Origin: Taeniopygia guttata
Lineage: Eukaryota > Chordata > Aves > Passeriformes > Estrildidae
NCBI RefSeq assembly: GCF_048771995.1
Contig: NC_133063.1
Location: 18,166,063 to 18,230,062, forward strand
DNA length: 64,000 nt
Reading direction: 5' to 3'
Below the pieces are notes generated by a model, which searched no databases, had not been told where the DNA came from, and was given only the letters and a program-made list of their open reading frames with translations. The stretch's first letter is position 1; each line of letters begins with the position of its first letter. Positions 1 to 8,822 of the stretch are shown in pieces. The translations under genes were made by a program, and so were the position numbers.

Positions 1-1480
1 TAATTGAAAGCCTTGGTCCTGTGCCAAGCACTAACTGCTGCTGTGGAACAGAAACATGCCATATTATTACTGATCACACAATGGTGAGGGTTTGTTTAGG
101 TTTAAAACCCAGAATAGATAATCTCTTCCTTTTCTAAAGAAGAAGAGATCATAATTCTATCATTCCTTGTCAATAAATGATACTGGATGGTGCTCTGTGA
201 TGGCACCAATGCTCGCCTTGGTACAGGGAAACACCATGGCTGAGTACATTGGGGTTACACAGATGTAAAGTGATGCCATAATCCAGGATTACTTCCTTTC
301 CCAGGATGTCCAGCGCTCTGTGTGATCTCTGTCTTTGAGAACAAAAGAACCTTATCTTGCAGATTTCCCTTCAAAAATTAATCTCTGATTATACTCTGAT
401 TATAACTCACCATTTTCCTGGCTGTGTCCTAAGGCACCTGGTTTTGTGTTGGATCTCAGGTCCTGTGTGCATGGTTTGGTACCTTCTGGGATCAGGGTGA
501 AGGAGTCTTGCTGCTCGTTCCTGCTCCTGGTATGCCTGGAGGCCACGCCAGTGTAGTGGGATGTCATCCTGGAGAGACTTACCAGTCTCTCCTTCACCAG
601 GTTAAGCAGCCAATGTTTGTGCTGGGCTTGATTTCCTGAGACCATGTCACTGGCACTTCTGTATACATCTGCTGAAAGAGTAGCTGATCTGTGAGGTCAT
701 TTAGAATACTTGTCAACCTAAAATTATGACTATGTCTCTGTCAGACTATGGAGTAGTCTTGAGTCACTTGAGCAAATAAATGGCTTAAATTACTCCAAAT
801 GTCCTCAGTAACTTCCTAGCGACTCCTAAATTACATTTTTTTCATTGGTCCTTATCTTGAAAGTTGTACCTACATGCCAAAATACGATTTCTGCAGTGTG
901 TCTACTTTAGGAAAATACCTGAGGGGTGAAAAATGTTAATTTCATATTTGAATTAACTCTGTTTGAAGAAACTACACAATCCCATTTAATGTGGACTCTG
1001 TTGCTGGACATCAGTGAATGCAGTTTGAAAATTAAGTTTGTAAGGATAAAAAAATGCTTTGAAGTAAAACAAAAAGAGAATGCACACTTGTCTTTAAAGC
1101 AGAAGTTGGACAGACATGTGAAAGCCCTCACAAAGGCATTAAAGCAGGCAAAACCTGAAGACAGGAAAGTATGACAAAAATTTTTGTGTCATTGTGCTAA
1201 TTTCAAACACATGCTTGCTAGCAAGCAATAATCACTTAAAATTTGTCTGGGCCTCAGTTAGGATAAAAGGCCTGCTTGCTTCTGGCCCTTCTAATATTTA
1301 ATACTACTTTTCAAAAGAATGTTTGAACTGAGGTGCTTTATATACAGAGTGAGTAATAACAGCTCTGCATCGGTCAAGTGAAGTGATAATGACTGTAAAT
1401 GTGGTCAAAAACCCTAAGGATAAAAAAATCTATCCAATTCATATGTTATTTCATTTTGCTATAGGCAGTATCTTTTCAAA
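1..1480. other. Intergenic AT-rich DNA, no gene seen
   Basis: No reading frame here is long or protein-like enough to support a gene. The short frames (up to about 80 codons) have no recognisable domain and no splice context. No tRNA, known repeat or long tandem array was seen. Confidence 0.6.
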
Positions 1481-1715
1481 TCATAGCATCATAGAATGGT
1501 GTGGGTTGGAAGGGGCTTTGGAGACCATCTTGTTCCAACTCCTCCACTGTGTCCTGGGACATGTCCACTAGACCAGCTTGCTCCAAGCCCTGTACAACCT
1601 GGTTTCAACAGCTCCAGGGAAGCATTATCCACAGCTTCTCTAAGCAACCTCTGCTGGACTTCAGCACCCTCACAATAAAAAATTTATTCCTAACATCTCA
1701 TCTAAATCTCTCTTT
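1481..1715 (-). repeat. CR1 LINE fragment (3' end, inverted)
   Basis: The plus strand begins with a TCATAGMATCATAGAATGG-type terminus, then GGGTTGGAAGGGGCTTTGGAGACCATC and a 'tccaactcctccactg' block. This is the reverse complement of the 3' end of avian CR1 retroposons. The copy is 5'-truncated, as most CR1 copies are, and moderately diverged. The right limit is approximate. Short frames across it are not genes. Confidence 0.85.
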
Positions 1716-2172
1716 TATATTCAGACAGTTCTCCAACAAAACTAGTTGTTAAGTCAGTTTATCACTATTAGTCATTTAAGTAGTTCTAAGATTTCATTTT
1801 TCAAGAATAAAAAATTGTTCTATTGGGTTTGTTATTTTTAATTTAAACCAAGTACCTGTGGTAAGAAAGTTTGTTTTCTGGAGCACTAATCTTTGTTCAA
1901 AAGAATATAAAATGGTGCTGTGATAGTGTTTGTTATGCAGAGGAGTATCCAACCTCAGCAGGGGAAGGAAAGGTCTATAGGGACTGTTTGTTACAGAGTG
2001 GTATCAACCAACTATCAACCAGCCTCTGTGTTCCAGTCCAACCCCTCCTGGTTACTGAAAAAATAACCCTGTCCTGACCAGAACCAGGACACTGGAATAA
2101 GGCGAATAAACTAGAATCAATGCTCAGTTTTGTTCAAAGACAACTCTGGCAGCTGGCATCTGATTTTACTTC
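1716..2172. other. Intergenic DNA left of the provirus
   Basis: AT-rich sequence with no gene, RNA or repeat that I can name. It ends at the target-site duplication of the provirus. Confidence 0.6.
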
Positions 2173-2178
2173 AATTTC
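2173..2178. repeat. Target-site duplication, left copy (AATTTC)
   Basis: AATTTC lies directly before the TG of the left LTR and is repeated directly after the CA of the right LTR at 11386-11391. A 6-bp duplication is usual for alpha- and betaretrovirus-type integrases. The perfect match shows that both outer ends belong to a single integration event. Confidence 0.93.
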
Positions 2179-2539
2179 TGTTGCCTTTATAAAAGACAAC
2201 GAGGGACCTGGTTCAGATGGCAGCACGGCAGCCTGATCTCGGCCGGGCTACTCGGGCTAATCAACAGACACAGACACCAATATGGCAGACGGTTGAAAAG
2301 CGTTTATTATCCTATCTCGTGGGTTTAAATAGTTTTTAGGGGTCTTTGCTACGTCAGAGGGGGGTTGGGGGTCGTAGGGGTTAGTTGGGTAGTGGAAATT
2401 TACTAGGGCCGGTGTGGCTGCATTCCTCTGAGGCTTCTGGAGTTAATAGATAGCGTGGGGGAGAGTGAGAGGGGGATGGGTCTATCTTTCCGTCACATCC
2501 CGTGTTGGTCTTCCGCTCTGCCTGTCCCTATCTACCACA
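2179..2539 (-). repeat. 3' LTR of the provirus
   Basis: 361 bp, starting TGTTGCC and ending ACCACA on the plus strand. It matches the right LTR at 358 of 361 positions with no gaps. The differences are at 2236 (A against G), 2270 (A against G) and 2519 (T against C). All are transitions, and the last two fall at CpG sites of the other LTR, consistent with ordinary methyl-CpG decay. In the proviral sense this copy supplies the polyadenylation signal. Confidence 0.97.
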
Positions 2540-2553
2540 TCTCCCCCCTCCTT
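2540..2553 (-). other. Polypurine tract (plus-strand primer site)
   Basis: On the minus strand AAGGAGGGGGGAGA directly precedes the 3' LTR. An uninterrupted purine run touching the LTR is the RNase-H-resistant primer used for plus-strand DNA synthesis. Its position fixes the proviral orientation independently of the genes. Confidence 0.9.
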
Positions 2554-2617
2554 ATCACATATAAAATGAGGTAGTCGTAGGTATAGGCACTGGAGTGAGG
2601 TACAAACTTCCAACTTG

Positions 2618-3205
2618 TTAAGGAAAGGGTGGTTTAGTAGATCTGGGTAGATTTTTTAAAACTACTTCTGAAAGCGAAGAGACTGATTTTTCTAGGTAGG
2701 AGGTGGATTTCTCGATCTTCTGCAGGTTTTTGTCGATGGTCATTTGCAGCTGAGAGAGTTTGTGTTGCTGGGTTGCAATGGCTGAGACACCTGTGGCTGT
2801 GCCAGCTGCTCTCAGGCCAAGCAGCATTGCGATGGTTAATTTCTTTTTTGTGGAGTCTGTCAGGTTCTTCGAGAAGGTGGTATGTCTTTTTGTCTGAGTG
2901 ATGCAGGACCTTAGAAACAATCAGAACTTGAACACAGAAATCGATAGAGTTATTAAACTTGGCAAGGAACATATAAGGATTCACTCTGGGTTTCTGGCAA
3001 ACTTACATCTCAAATGTGGATGGGACTACTTACTTATTGGTCTTCTGTGGGGAGTGTCTTACTTGCACTGGTGGGGGGTACTGGCTGTGGAGTAACTGAA
3101 GGGGGTATCTAAAGCAATGATTTTGTAGAAAAAGGGGGTTTAATATCATAGCAAAATTAATAGGGGTTAGTCAGGTTTGATTTGGTTTCATTTGAGGTTA
3201 GTAAG
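2618..3205 (-). pseudogene. Env 3' remnant: SU C-terminal part and start of TM
   Basis: This is the broken downstream part of the envelope gene. At about 3127-3156 a CYDIKPPF motif resembles the CxxC/CYD region of gamma/D-type surface subunits. A surface-subunit tail ending in basic residues follows at about 2860-2984. The transmembrane subunit then begins with a fusion-peptide-like segment (about 2783-2850: LLGLRAAGTATGVSAIATQQ) and a heptad region with SLSEVVLKN. Damage: several in-frame stops between about 2990 and 3120, a frame change at an A6 run near 2846-2851, and an abrupt end after SLSEVVLKN. The immunosuppressive/CX6CC region, membrane anchor and tail are therefore absent. It cannot make a fusion-competent envelope. 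The family call rests on motifs only. Confidence 0.72.
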
Positions 3206-3212
3206 GTAGCTT

Positions 3213-4793
3213 CTAAACTGGGTATGCAGCAGTGGCTCTCATAGTCTCACCACGTGGGGGTCCTGACTGCCACAGAGGCAGCACGTCCCACACATTCCCG
3301 GGGGCTTTCTCCCCACTTTTATGGCCAGGGTTACCCCGGGGTCCCGTATCGGGGCGTCTCTTGCTGACTCTGCGGCACGGGCGCCACTTGCGGTGGGAGG
3401 AGGCTGGGTTCGCCCGCGCGCTCCCCCCCCCCCCCCCGCCCCTCGTGTGTCCGGGGGTTGGGACCTGTATTCTTTGGCGAGATGCTCTTTTCTCCCGCAG
3501 CTCCAAGGGGTATTGTGACTGCTTTTCGGTGCGGCTTAGAACTCTATTCGGTTTTGTTTTGAATCGTGATGGCTTTGTTCTCTTCGTTTTAGAGTCCCGG
3601 CCGGCTTTCGCCAGCTCCTCCGAGCCGGCAGAGCCGTTGCCAGGCTCCGCGCCGGAAGTCAAATGCCAGGGTACTTCCGGGGCTCCGCGCTGTTTTGTTC
3701 GGCTCCGAGCTCGCTCCACCCTGCGGGGGAGGGGCCGCTCCCGCCCCCCTGGCTTGCCGCGCCCCTCGCGGGGGGTGGTTTTTGCCTTATATGGTGGCGG
3801 CTTCTGGCGCGGCCGCTGATTGACTCTGTGCCCCGAGCCGCTCTCCGCCCCTTTCTCCCGCGCGCGCACGCCCCTGAAATCGCGCGGTTTTTGAGTTTTC
3901 GCGCCGAGACTACTAGTGCTCCGCCCCCCTCCGCGGCATCCGGCGCCATTTTCAAAGCGACCGCATGGCCGGGCGGCCGGGGACTCCCCCCGAGCCGCGG
4001 CCCCTGCGACTCCGGCGTCTCCCGCTGGCTCTCGCCAAAAGCGCCCCGCGCGCGGCTGCGCTTCAGGCAATGGACCTCCGATCGGCGGCGGCGGCGGGAC
4101 GGATTGGGAAGCGGCGGCTTCTCGGGGTTTTTCTGCGGCGGGGGTTTCCCGGGGGTTTTCCGCGGCGGGGGTGTCTTGGGGGGCCGCCGCGGCGGGGTTC
4201 GGCGCCGCTCCGCTCGGCGCGCTGGCGGGGAAGCGGCGCGGAGCCGCGGGCGGGTCCGGGTCCCGGCGGGAGCGGGGCCGCGCCGCTCGGAACGCGCCCC
4301 GGCGGGAGCGGGGCCGCGCCGCTCGGAACGCGCCGCTCCGGGGGCTGCGCTGCCTCTGCCGGGCTGGGCTGGGCTCAGCTCCGCGGTGGGGCCGGGCTGG
4401 GCTCTGATCCGGGGAAGGGGTTGTCGCGCTGAGCCCCTCCGGGTCTTCGCTCCCGGGTGGACCCTCCTCAGGGACGGTCCGCGCTTTCGCCCCCGTTCCA
4501 AGCCCGGGTTTAACTAATAAACACGTACGCGCTGTATTCTGCGTCTCTTGTTTTTCTATTGCCTTGCGCGGGGTTTCTTCTACCTTGCCCCGTGCCGTAA
4601 CGCTTTCGCCTGAGGATTTTGCCTCCCCGGCTAGCGTGGCTGTATACTGTTCCCATATTCTCGGATGCATGGCATCCACTGAGCATTCGGTTGCTCCAAG
4701 CTCAGGCAGCCTTGCTATAGCAAGATAAAAGTCCCTGAGCTTAAACGCGATATTCCATTGCTTTATACTTACGACCCATGCGACGCTGGGCAC
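3213..4793 (-). pseudogene. Second, diverged gag-to-pol-start cassette inside env, internally deleted
   Basis: An open frame of 526 codons begins at a GTG (4793), and its first ATG is at 4670. Its first ~420 residues align along their length with residues ~4 to ~365 of the main Gag. QWNIAFKLRDFYLAIARL pairs with QWGIGCTLKDFHLAVARL, and the proline-rich and basic segments follow in the same order. The similarity then jumps: the sequence corresponding to about 9785-8875 (most of capsid and the first zinc knuckle) is missing, as are about 8770-8630 and 8483-8205. It stops at the counterpart of the pol start (about 8190). After the first deletion the frame is shifted, so the second zinc knuckle is not read in frame and the tail is novel. 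The upstream PPPY late motif is lost (PCGRFE), but a PPPY is present near codon 334. Divergence from gag is far above LTR divergence. Function unknown; a truncated matrix-like protein is possible, but no proper gag start is present. Confidence 0.8.
4264..4335. repeat. Perfect 36-bp tandem duplication in the cassette
   Basis: Two adjacent identical 36-bp units (4264-4299 and 4300-4335), each starting CGGCGGGAGCGGGG. They duplicate 12 residues (GAFRAARPRSRR-type) in the minus-strand frame. The main gag lacks the duplication. In-frame expansion in a GC-rich linker is typical of reverse-transcriptase slippage. Confidence 0.85.
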
Positions 4794-4801
4794 AGAGCCA
4801 A

Positions 4802-5626
4802 TCAGCGGCCTATCTGGGGGGTATCTGCAAGGCTGGTCGGGGTGTCAGTGGCTTTTGGGGTCAAGGTTTTGAGGTGGGTTGTGTTTTTCCCTCTCAGTAC
4901 ATTCCTGATAATTTTGTTGGGTCCCACTGGTCGAGGCGTTGGCGGCTGGAGCCTGATAATTCTCACATTCACCCACCTCCTCGGTCCTTTGAGGACCACC
5001 ATCCATGTTCTACCCGTGGCCCAGCTAGGGTGATCTGGCTGTAGGACAGTCATGTTATAACTTACGCATGCCCGTTGTCTAGGCTGTGCAGTGTGGTCTC
5101 CGCAGCCAAAGGGTGCCCAGGTGAACTGTAAGAATTTGTCAGGCTCCTGTGGTTGCCACCCGTCTGCCCATGGTCTGGCATCTGTAACAATGGTTTCGCA
5201 GCCCCAATACCCACAATGTCCCCACCCCGGGTAGTCACAGTACCTTTTCCCTGGGTTGGACGCTGGGCACCAGTAAGATATGTACATGAGTATGATGTGT
5301 GGGCTTGAGGGCCGTATTTTCGGTTGCCCTGGAAACAGATCGGCTATGTGGAATACGAAGGATGGAGCGTTTGCGGTGGTGACCTCTTTGAACACCTTGT
5401 CACTTGAGAGATGTTGCATGACCCATCTGAACGGCTGGTGAGGGTAGTGGCCTGGGTCGGCTTGCCCCCCGGTCACAAACCCCATCAGCAGGATTGCACA
5501 GAGACACTGTACATGTCTGGGTCTCACCGCCGTGGGACGCTCAGGTTCTGTCTGGTGGCTTGGTGGTCCGTTATCTCTCTCTGGAGCAGGGGTGTGTGTG
5601 TCGCAGGGACGGTCCACGAGCGTGTC
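4802..5626 (-). pseudogene. Env 5' part: leader, signal peptide and N-terminal half of surface subunit
   Basis: The frame is open from 5644 (a GTG, so not the real start) to a stop at 4802, about 280 codons against more than 500 for a full gamma/D-type Env. It has a polar leader, a hydrophobic signal-like stretch (CLCAILLMGFVTGG, about residues 45-58), then a cysteine-rich region with CDYPGWGHCGYWGCET. That region resembles the conserved CxxWGCET block of gamma-type surface subunits. N-glycosylation sequons are present (NMT, NTT). There is no good internal ATG before the signal peptide, so translation probably relies on splicing from the gag leader. The frame ends where the gag-derived cassette begins, so the protein lacks the second half of the surface subunit. 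It could at most be a secreted receptor-binding fragment (inference). Confidence 0.75.
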
Positions 5627-5628
5627 CT
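5627..5628 (-). other. Candidate env splice acceptor
   Basis: On the minus strand a pyrimidine-leaning TTTTCGTTCGCAG ends in AG at 5628-5627, just downstream of the pol stop (TGA, 5643-5641). The env frame continues from 5626 in a phase compatible with the donor after gag codon 7. The site is predicted only from consensus and phase. Confidence 0.5.
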
Positions 5629-5640
5629 GCGAACGAAAAC

Positions 5641-8210
5641 TCACAGTTTTCCATTAGTTTCATTCCGAAGGTCAGGTTTGATCGACCTGAGTGGACACCA
5701 CCTGATCTTGTCCTCCTTTTTAACTGCCGGGTACCCCCGTCCTGTAAGCACCAGTCTCCAGCCCCGTTCCCACTCGCCTAGCTCGTTTTTGACCATGACC
5801 TGTGGGCCCTCCTCTAGCGTCTGGGTGGCCCAGTGTTTTCGAATGGGACTGTTTGCTTCATCTCCCCTAGGAAACTGGTTCAGTGCTAGCAGCGCGGTTG
5901 CTAGCATGCGTGTCTGGTCTCCTGAGGGGATGGAATTGGCAAAGCCCTCTGCCTTTGCCAACACTTCTAATTTGGCTTTTAGGGTCTGATTTGCTCGCTC
6001 AACAATGGCCTGTCCGGTGCTGTTATATGGGATTCCCTGCGTTAAGGTGATACCCCACACTGAGGCGAATTCCCGCACTGATTTGGAGATAAAATTGGAA
6101 GCATTGTCAGTTTTAATTTGCTTGGGGATACCAAGCCATGCCATAACTGTCAGCCAGTGCTGGATCGTGGCCTTGGAGTTGGGTTTGAGGTGCTGTGTCG
6201 CTATGATCACTCCGCTGTAGGTGTCCACTGTCACTGCAAGCCATGCTCGGGGCTTTAGCAGTTCGCAGAGGGTGAAGTCTGACTGCCAGATTTCTGACGC
6301 CTTGAGGCCCCTCGGGTTGACTCCACCGGTCCATAGGGGTGACTTCTGGCAGTGAGGGCAGGTGGCCACTACGTGTCTCGCGTCTGCTGTCGAGATCCCG
6401 CATCTCTTCGCCAGTGCTTTGGCCCCTATGTGGAGTGACTCGTGCAGCTGATGAGCTTCCTGCAGTGTCCACACTCCCTTCGCTGCGGCATCTGCTTTGT
6501 CGTTGCCAGTCTGGAAGAAGCCCTTGACTGGGTTATGGCTGTTGACGTGGATGACGGACACGGTGCCCTGGCGTGAGGAGAGTGCCTCTTCGAGCATGGA
6601 GGCCGTCATGGATGTTGACACACCTGGTCTTGACATGGCTAGGCAGAGCTTTGCCACGAATATAGAGTCTGTCACGATATTGAGGTGTTCGTCCTGGAAA
6701 AGTCCGCACGCCAAGACCACTGCTGCTGCTTCCAGCTGTTGCACTGACAGCGTGGGGTCACACGTTTTGACGCAATGCCATGTTTCTCCCGCCTGCCACA
6801 CTGCTGCTGCGGTAGAAGTCATGGAGGAGGCGTCTGTAAAGACCGTTGGTCCTGGTTGCGGTCGGTCCATGACCTTCGGTGGCACATCTATGTCGACAAT
6901 GGTCAGTAGCTGGGTCCAGGGTGGTTTGGTGGCGTAGGAAATTTCTCCTCTGAAGCCAGTGAGAGCGAGGGCCAGGTGCTCCGATATTGCAGTTGACTCC
7001 GTGGTCGGTCGCTTGCGGAAGGGGAGGTGGATCCTTGCCGGCTCGGTTCCCAGGTGTCTCAGGGCGAGTCTCCTGCCTTTCGTGATGAGGTTAGCAATGC
7101 ACTCAACTCCTGGGGAGAATGCGTGAGTTGGTCTTCCGAGGACCACCCACTGGATTGGCTGGGATTTTTCGGAAGGTCCTTGGGCAAGTGCTCCCACTCC
7201 TCCCTTCTGCATGAAGTGGACGTATAAGTCCAGTGGTACGCTCGGGTTCCACCTGGCAAGCAGGCTAGTGGACATTTGACGTTCGATGAAGTCGAGGGAT
7301 TTCGTTGCTTGCGGCGTCAGCTCCTTGGGGTCCCACGGGTGTTTTCCTTTCAGGAGGTCATACAGGGGGTCCATGACCTCTGGGGGAACTAGGATGATGT
7401 TGCGGAGCCACTGCAGAGATCCCACGAGTCGCTGCATGTCGTGGAGGGTCTTGATGTCTCGGCGGATTTTTATCTTGGGTGGGGTCACGTAGGAGTTTGT
7501 GATCCCCACTCCCAGGAAGGTCCTGCACGGTCCTCTCTTGATCTTCGTGTTCGTGATCTCGAAACCGTTGGCCTGGAGGGTTTCCGTGATCGTGGACACT
7601 AGGTGATCCACTTGGCCTGCCGATGGTGCGGCGACGAGGATGTCGTCCATGTACTGAATGATGGTCGCAGCAGGGTGGGAGTGTCGGACTGGCATCAGTG
7701 CCCTGTCCACGGTGATCTGGCATATGGTCGGGCTGTCCACAAGGCCTTGAGGTAGCACTTTCCATTGGAAGCGGAGGTTAGGTCGCTCGCCGTTCGGGAA
7801 CACGATGGAGAAGGCGAACCGTTCTTTGTCCTCAGCATGCAGGGGTATTGAAAAGAAACAGTCTTTGATGTCCAGCACTGCGCACGGCTGCCCTTTGGGG
7901 ATGGCTGAGTTTGCGGGCAGTAGTGTCTGAACTGGACCCATGGGCTGAATTGTCTTGTTCACTTCCCTCAGGTCGTGGACGAGGCGGTAGCCTTCTCCTG
8001 ATCTCTTGGGGATTACAAACACAGGGATGTTCCACGGGCTGGTGGAGGGTTCGATGTGGCCCTTTTGTAGCTCGCGGTCGACCAGTTCCAGCAAGGCTGT
8101 CATTCGAGGCTTTGACAGGGGCCACTGCTCAACCCATACGGGGTCTGGTGATTTCCAAGTCAGTTTGATTGGTAGCAGTGGGTGCACAGCAGTGGCCCTC
8201 ATCATAAATT
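5641..8210 (-). CDS. pol: Pol polyprotein: reverse transcriptase, RNase H, integrase
   Basis: About 856 codons after the slip site at 8211-8205, with no internal stop. Reverse transcriptase: LDIKDCFFSIPL carries the first catalytic Asp, and QYMDDIL (about 7653-7642) is the YMDD box. RNase H: FTDASS (about 6830), QLEAAAV, IVTDSIF and GNDKADAAAKG supply the D-E-D-D set. Integrase: an N-terminal zinc-binding HHCC array with CPHC, then WQSDFT (about 6280), KTDNAS (about 6110) and AIVERANQ (about 6000), the full DDE triad. IPYNSTGQAIVERANQ is typical of class II (alpha/beta) integrases. The enzyme copies genomic RNA and inserts the DNA. The frame is open upstream to 8466, but that part overlaps protease and is not expected to be translated. 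Pol is expressed only as a Gag-Pro-Pol fusion. It looks catalytically complete; activity is untested. Confidence 0.93.
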
Positions 8211-8822
8211 TGTAATCCTGACTCCTAGCATGGCGAGAACGTCCCTTCCTATCAGGGGTGGGGAGTTTTGCAAGATATAGGGGTGGATTGCTACTGTTTG
8301 TTCTGGTCCTTTCTTTGTATGGAGCGTTATAGCTACCAATTGGGTGCTTTTCCAAGCTCGGGACAACCCTCCCACCCCGTTCACTGGGGGAACTTCCTTG
8401 TACGGCCAGTGTCGGGGCCATAGGGCTTGGGGTAGGATTGTGCAGTCTGCTCCTGTGTCTGCCCAAAACTGAAGCCCTATTACGTGGGGGTCCCGACTAT
8501 CATAGAGGCGGCATGTCCCCCAAATTTTCGGGGGTTCCTTCCCTATTTTTAGGGCCAGGGCCACCCAGGGGTTGTCCTGTTCTGGGGCGCCCCTTGCTGA
8601 CCCTGTGGCACAGGCGCTGCTTGCGGTGGCGGTGGGTACGAAGGCGCCGCAGGCTGTGCCGTGATACTCGCTGGCAGGGGTATGAAGTTGGCTGCTTCCT
8701 GTGGGAGAATGGGGTACGAGGGCTCCCTGCCCCATTGGGGGTTGGCATGGATGGGCTGCCTCATATTCGCGGCGGGAGGAGGCTGGGTGCGGCCCGCGGG
8801 CCCCCTCCCCTTTCCGTTTCCC
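8202..8822 (-). CDS. pro: Protease (pro), in the -1 frame between gag and pol
   Basis: A frame open from the gag slip site (8822-8816) to TGA at 8204-8202, about 206 codons. An N-terminal proline-rich linker is followed by a retroviral aspartic protease: FWADTGADCTILPQALW holds the DTGA active site, GVGG forms the flap-side turn, and PPLIGRDVLAMLGVRI is the C-terminal GRD(x)L helix signature. It would act as a homodimer in the budding particle to cut Gag, Pro and Pol. No dUTPase domain precedes it, unlike MMTV-type viruses and unlike the old ERV at 58.9-62.2 kb. It is translated after one -1 shift from gag, and a second shift at its end gives pol. The stop overlaps the pol slip site. All catalytic residues are present. 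Confidence 0.92.
   Translation of the reverse strand, partial: GKRKGEGARGPHPASSRREYEAAHPCQPPMGQGALVPHSPTGSSQLHTPASEYHGTACGAFVPTATASSACATGSARGAPEQDNPWVALALKIGKEPPKIWGTCRLYDSRDPHVIGLQFWADTGADCTILPQALWPRHWPYKEVPPVNGVGGLSRAWKSTQLVAITLHTKKGPEQTVAIHPYILQNSPPLIGRDVLAMLGVRITNL
8205..8211 (-). promoter_or_regulatory. Pro-to-pol -1 frameshift site (AAATTTA)
   Basis: The minus strand reads A AAT TTA in the protease frame, directly before its TGA stop. The heptamer fits X-XXY-YYZ and is one base from the MPMV pro-pol site (AAATTTT). Slippage by -1 enters the long pol frame. GC-rich sequence with pairing potential follows (AGGGCCACTGC and GTGCAC elements). Confidence 0.85.

Noticed and set aside
2898-3095. 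Plus-strand frame ending in a membrane-like segment (GWDYLLIGLLWGVSYLHWW)
   Set aside because: The opposite strand of the same stretch carries the env surface-subunit tail (FNNSIDFCVQVLIV), in line with the provirus, so the plus-strand frame is a shadow.
3213-3520. Splicing as the cause of the cassette's internal deletions
   Set aside because: The deletion edges lack GT...AG. The edges instead show short repeats or no signal, which fits template-switch deletion.
3232-4517. Long plus-strand frames of 155-284 codons over the cassette
   Set aside because: They are antisense shadows of GC-rich sequence where stops are rare. None resembles a protein, while the minus strand aligns with gag.
5411-7492. 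Plus-strand frames over pol and env
   Set aside because: Antisense to verified RT, RNase H, integrase and env motifs.
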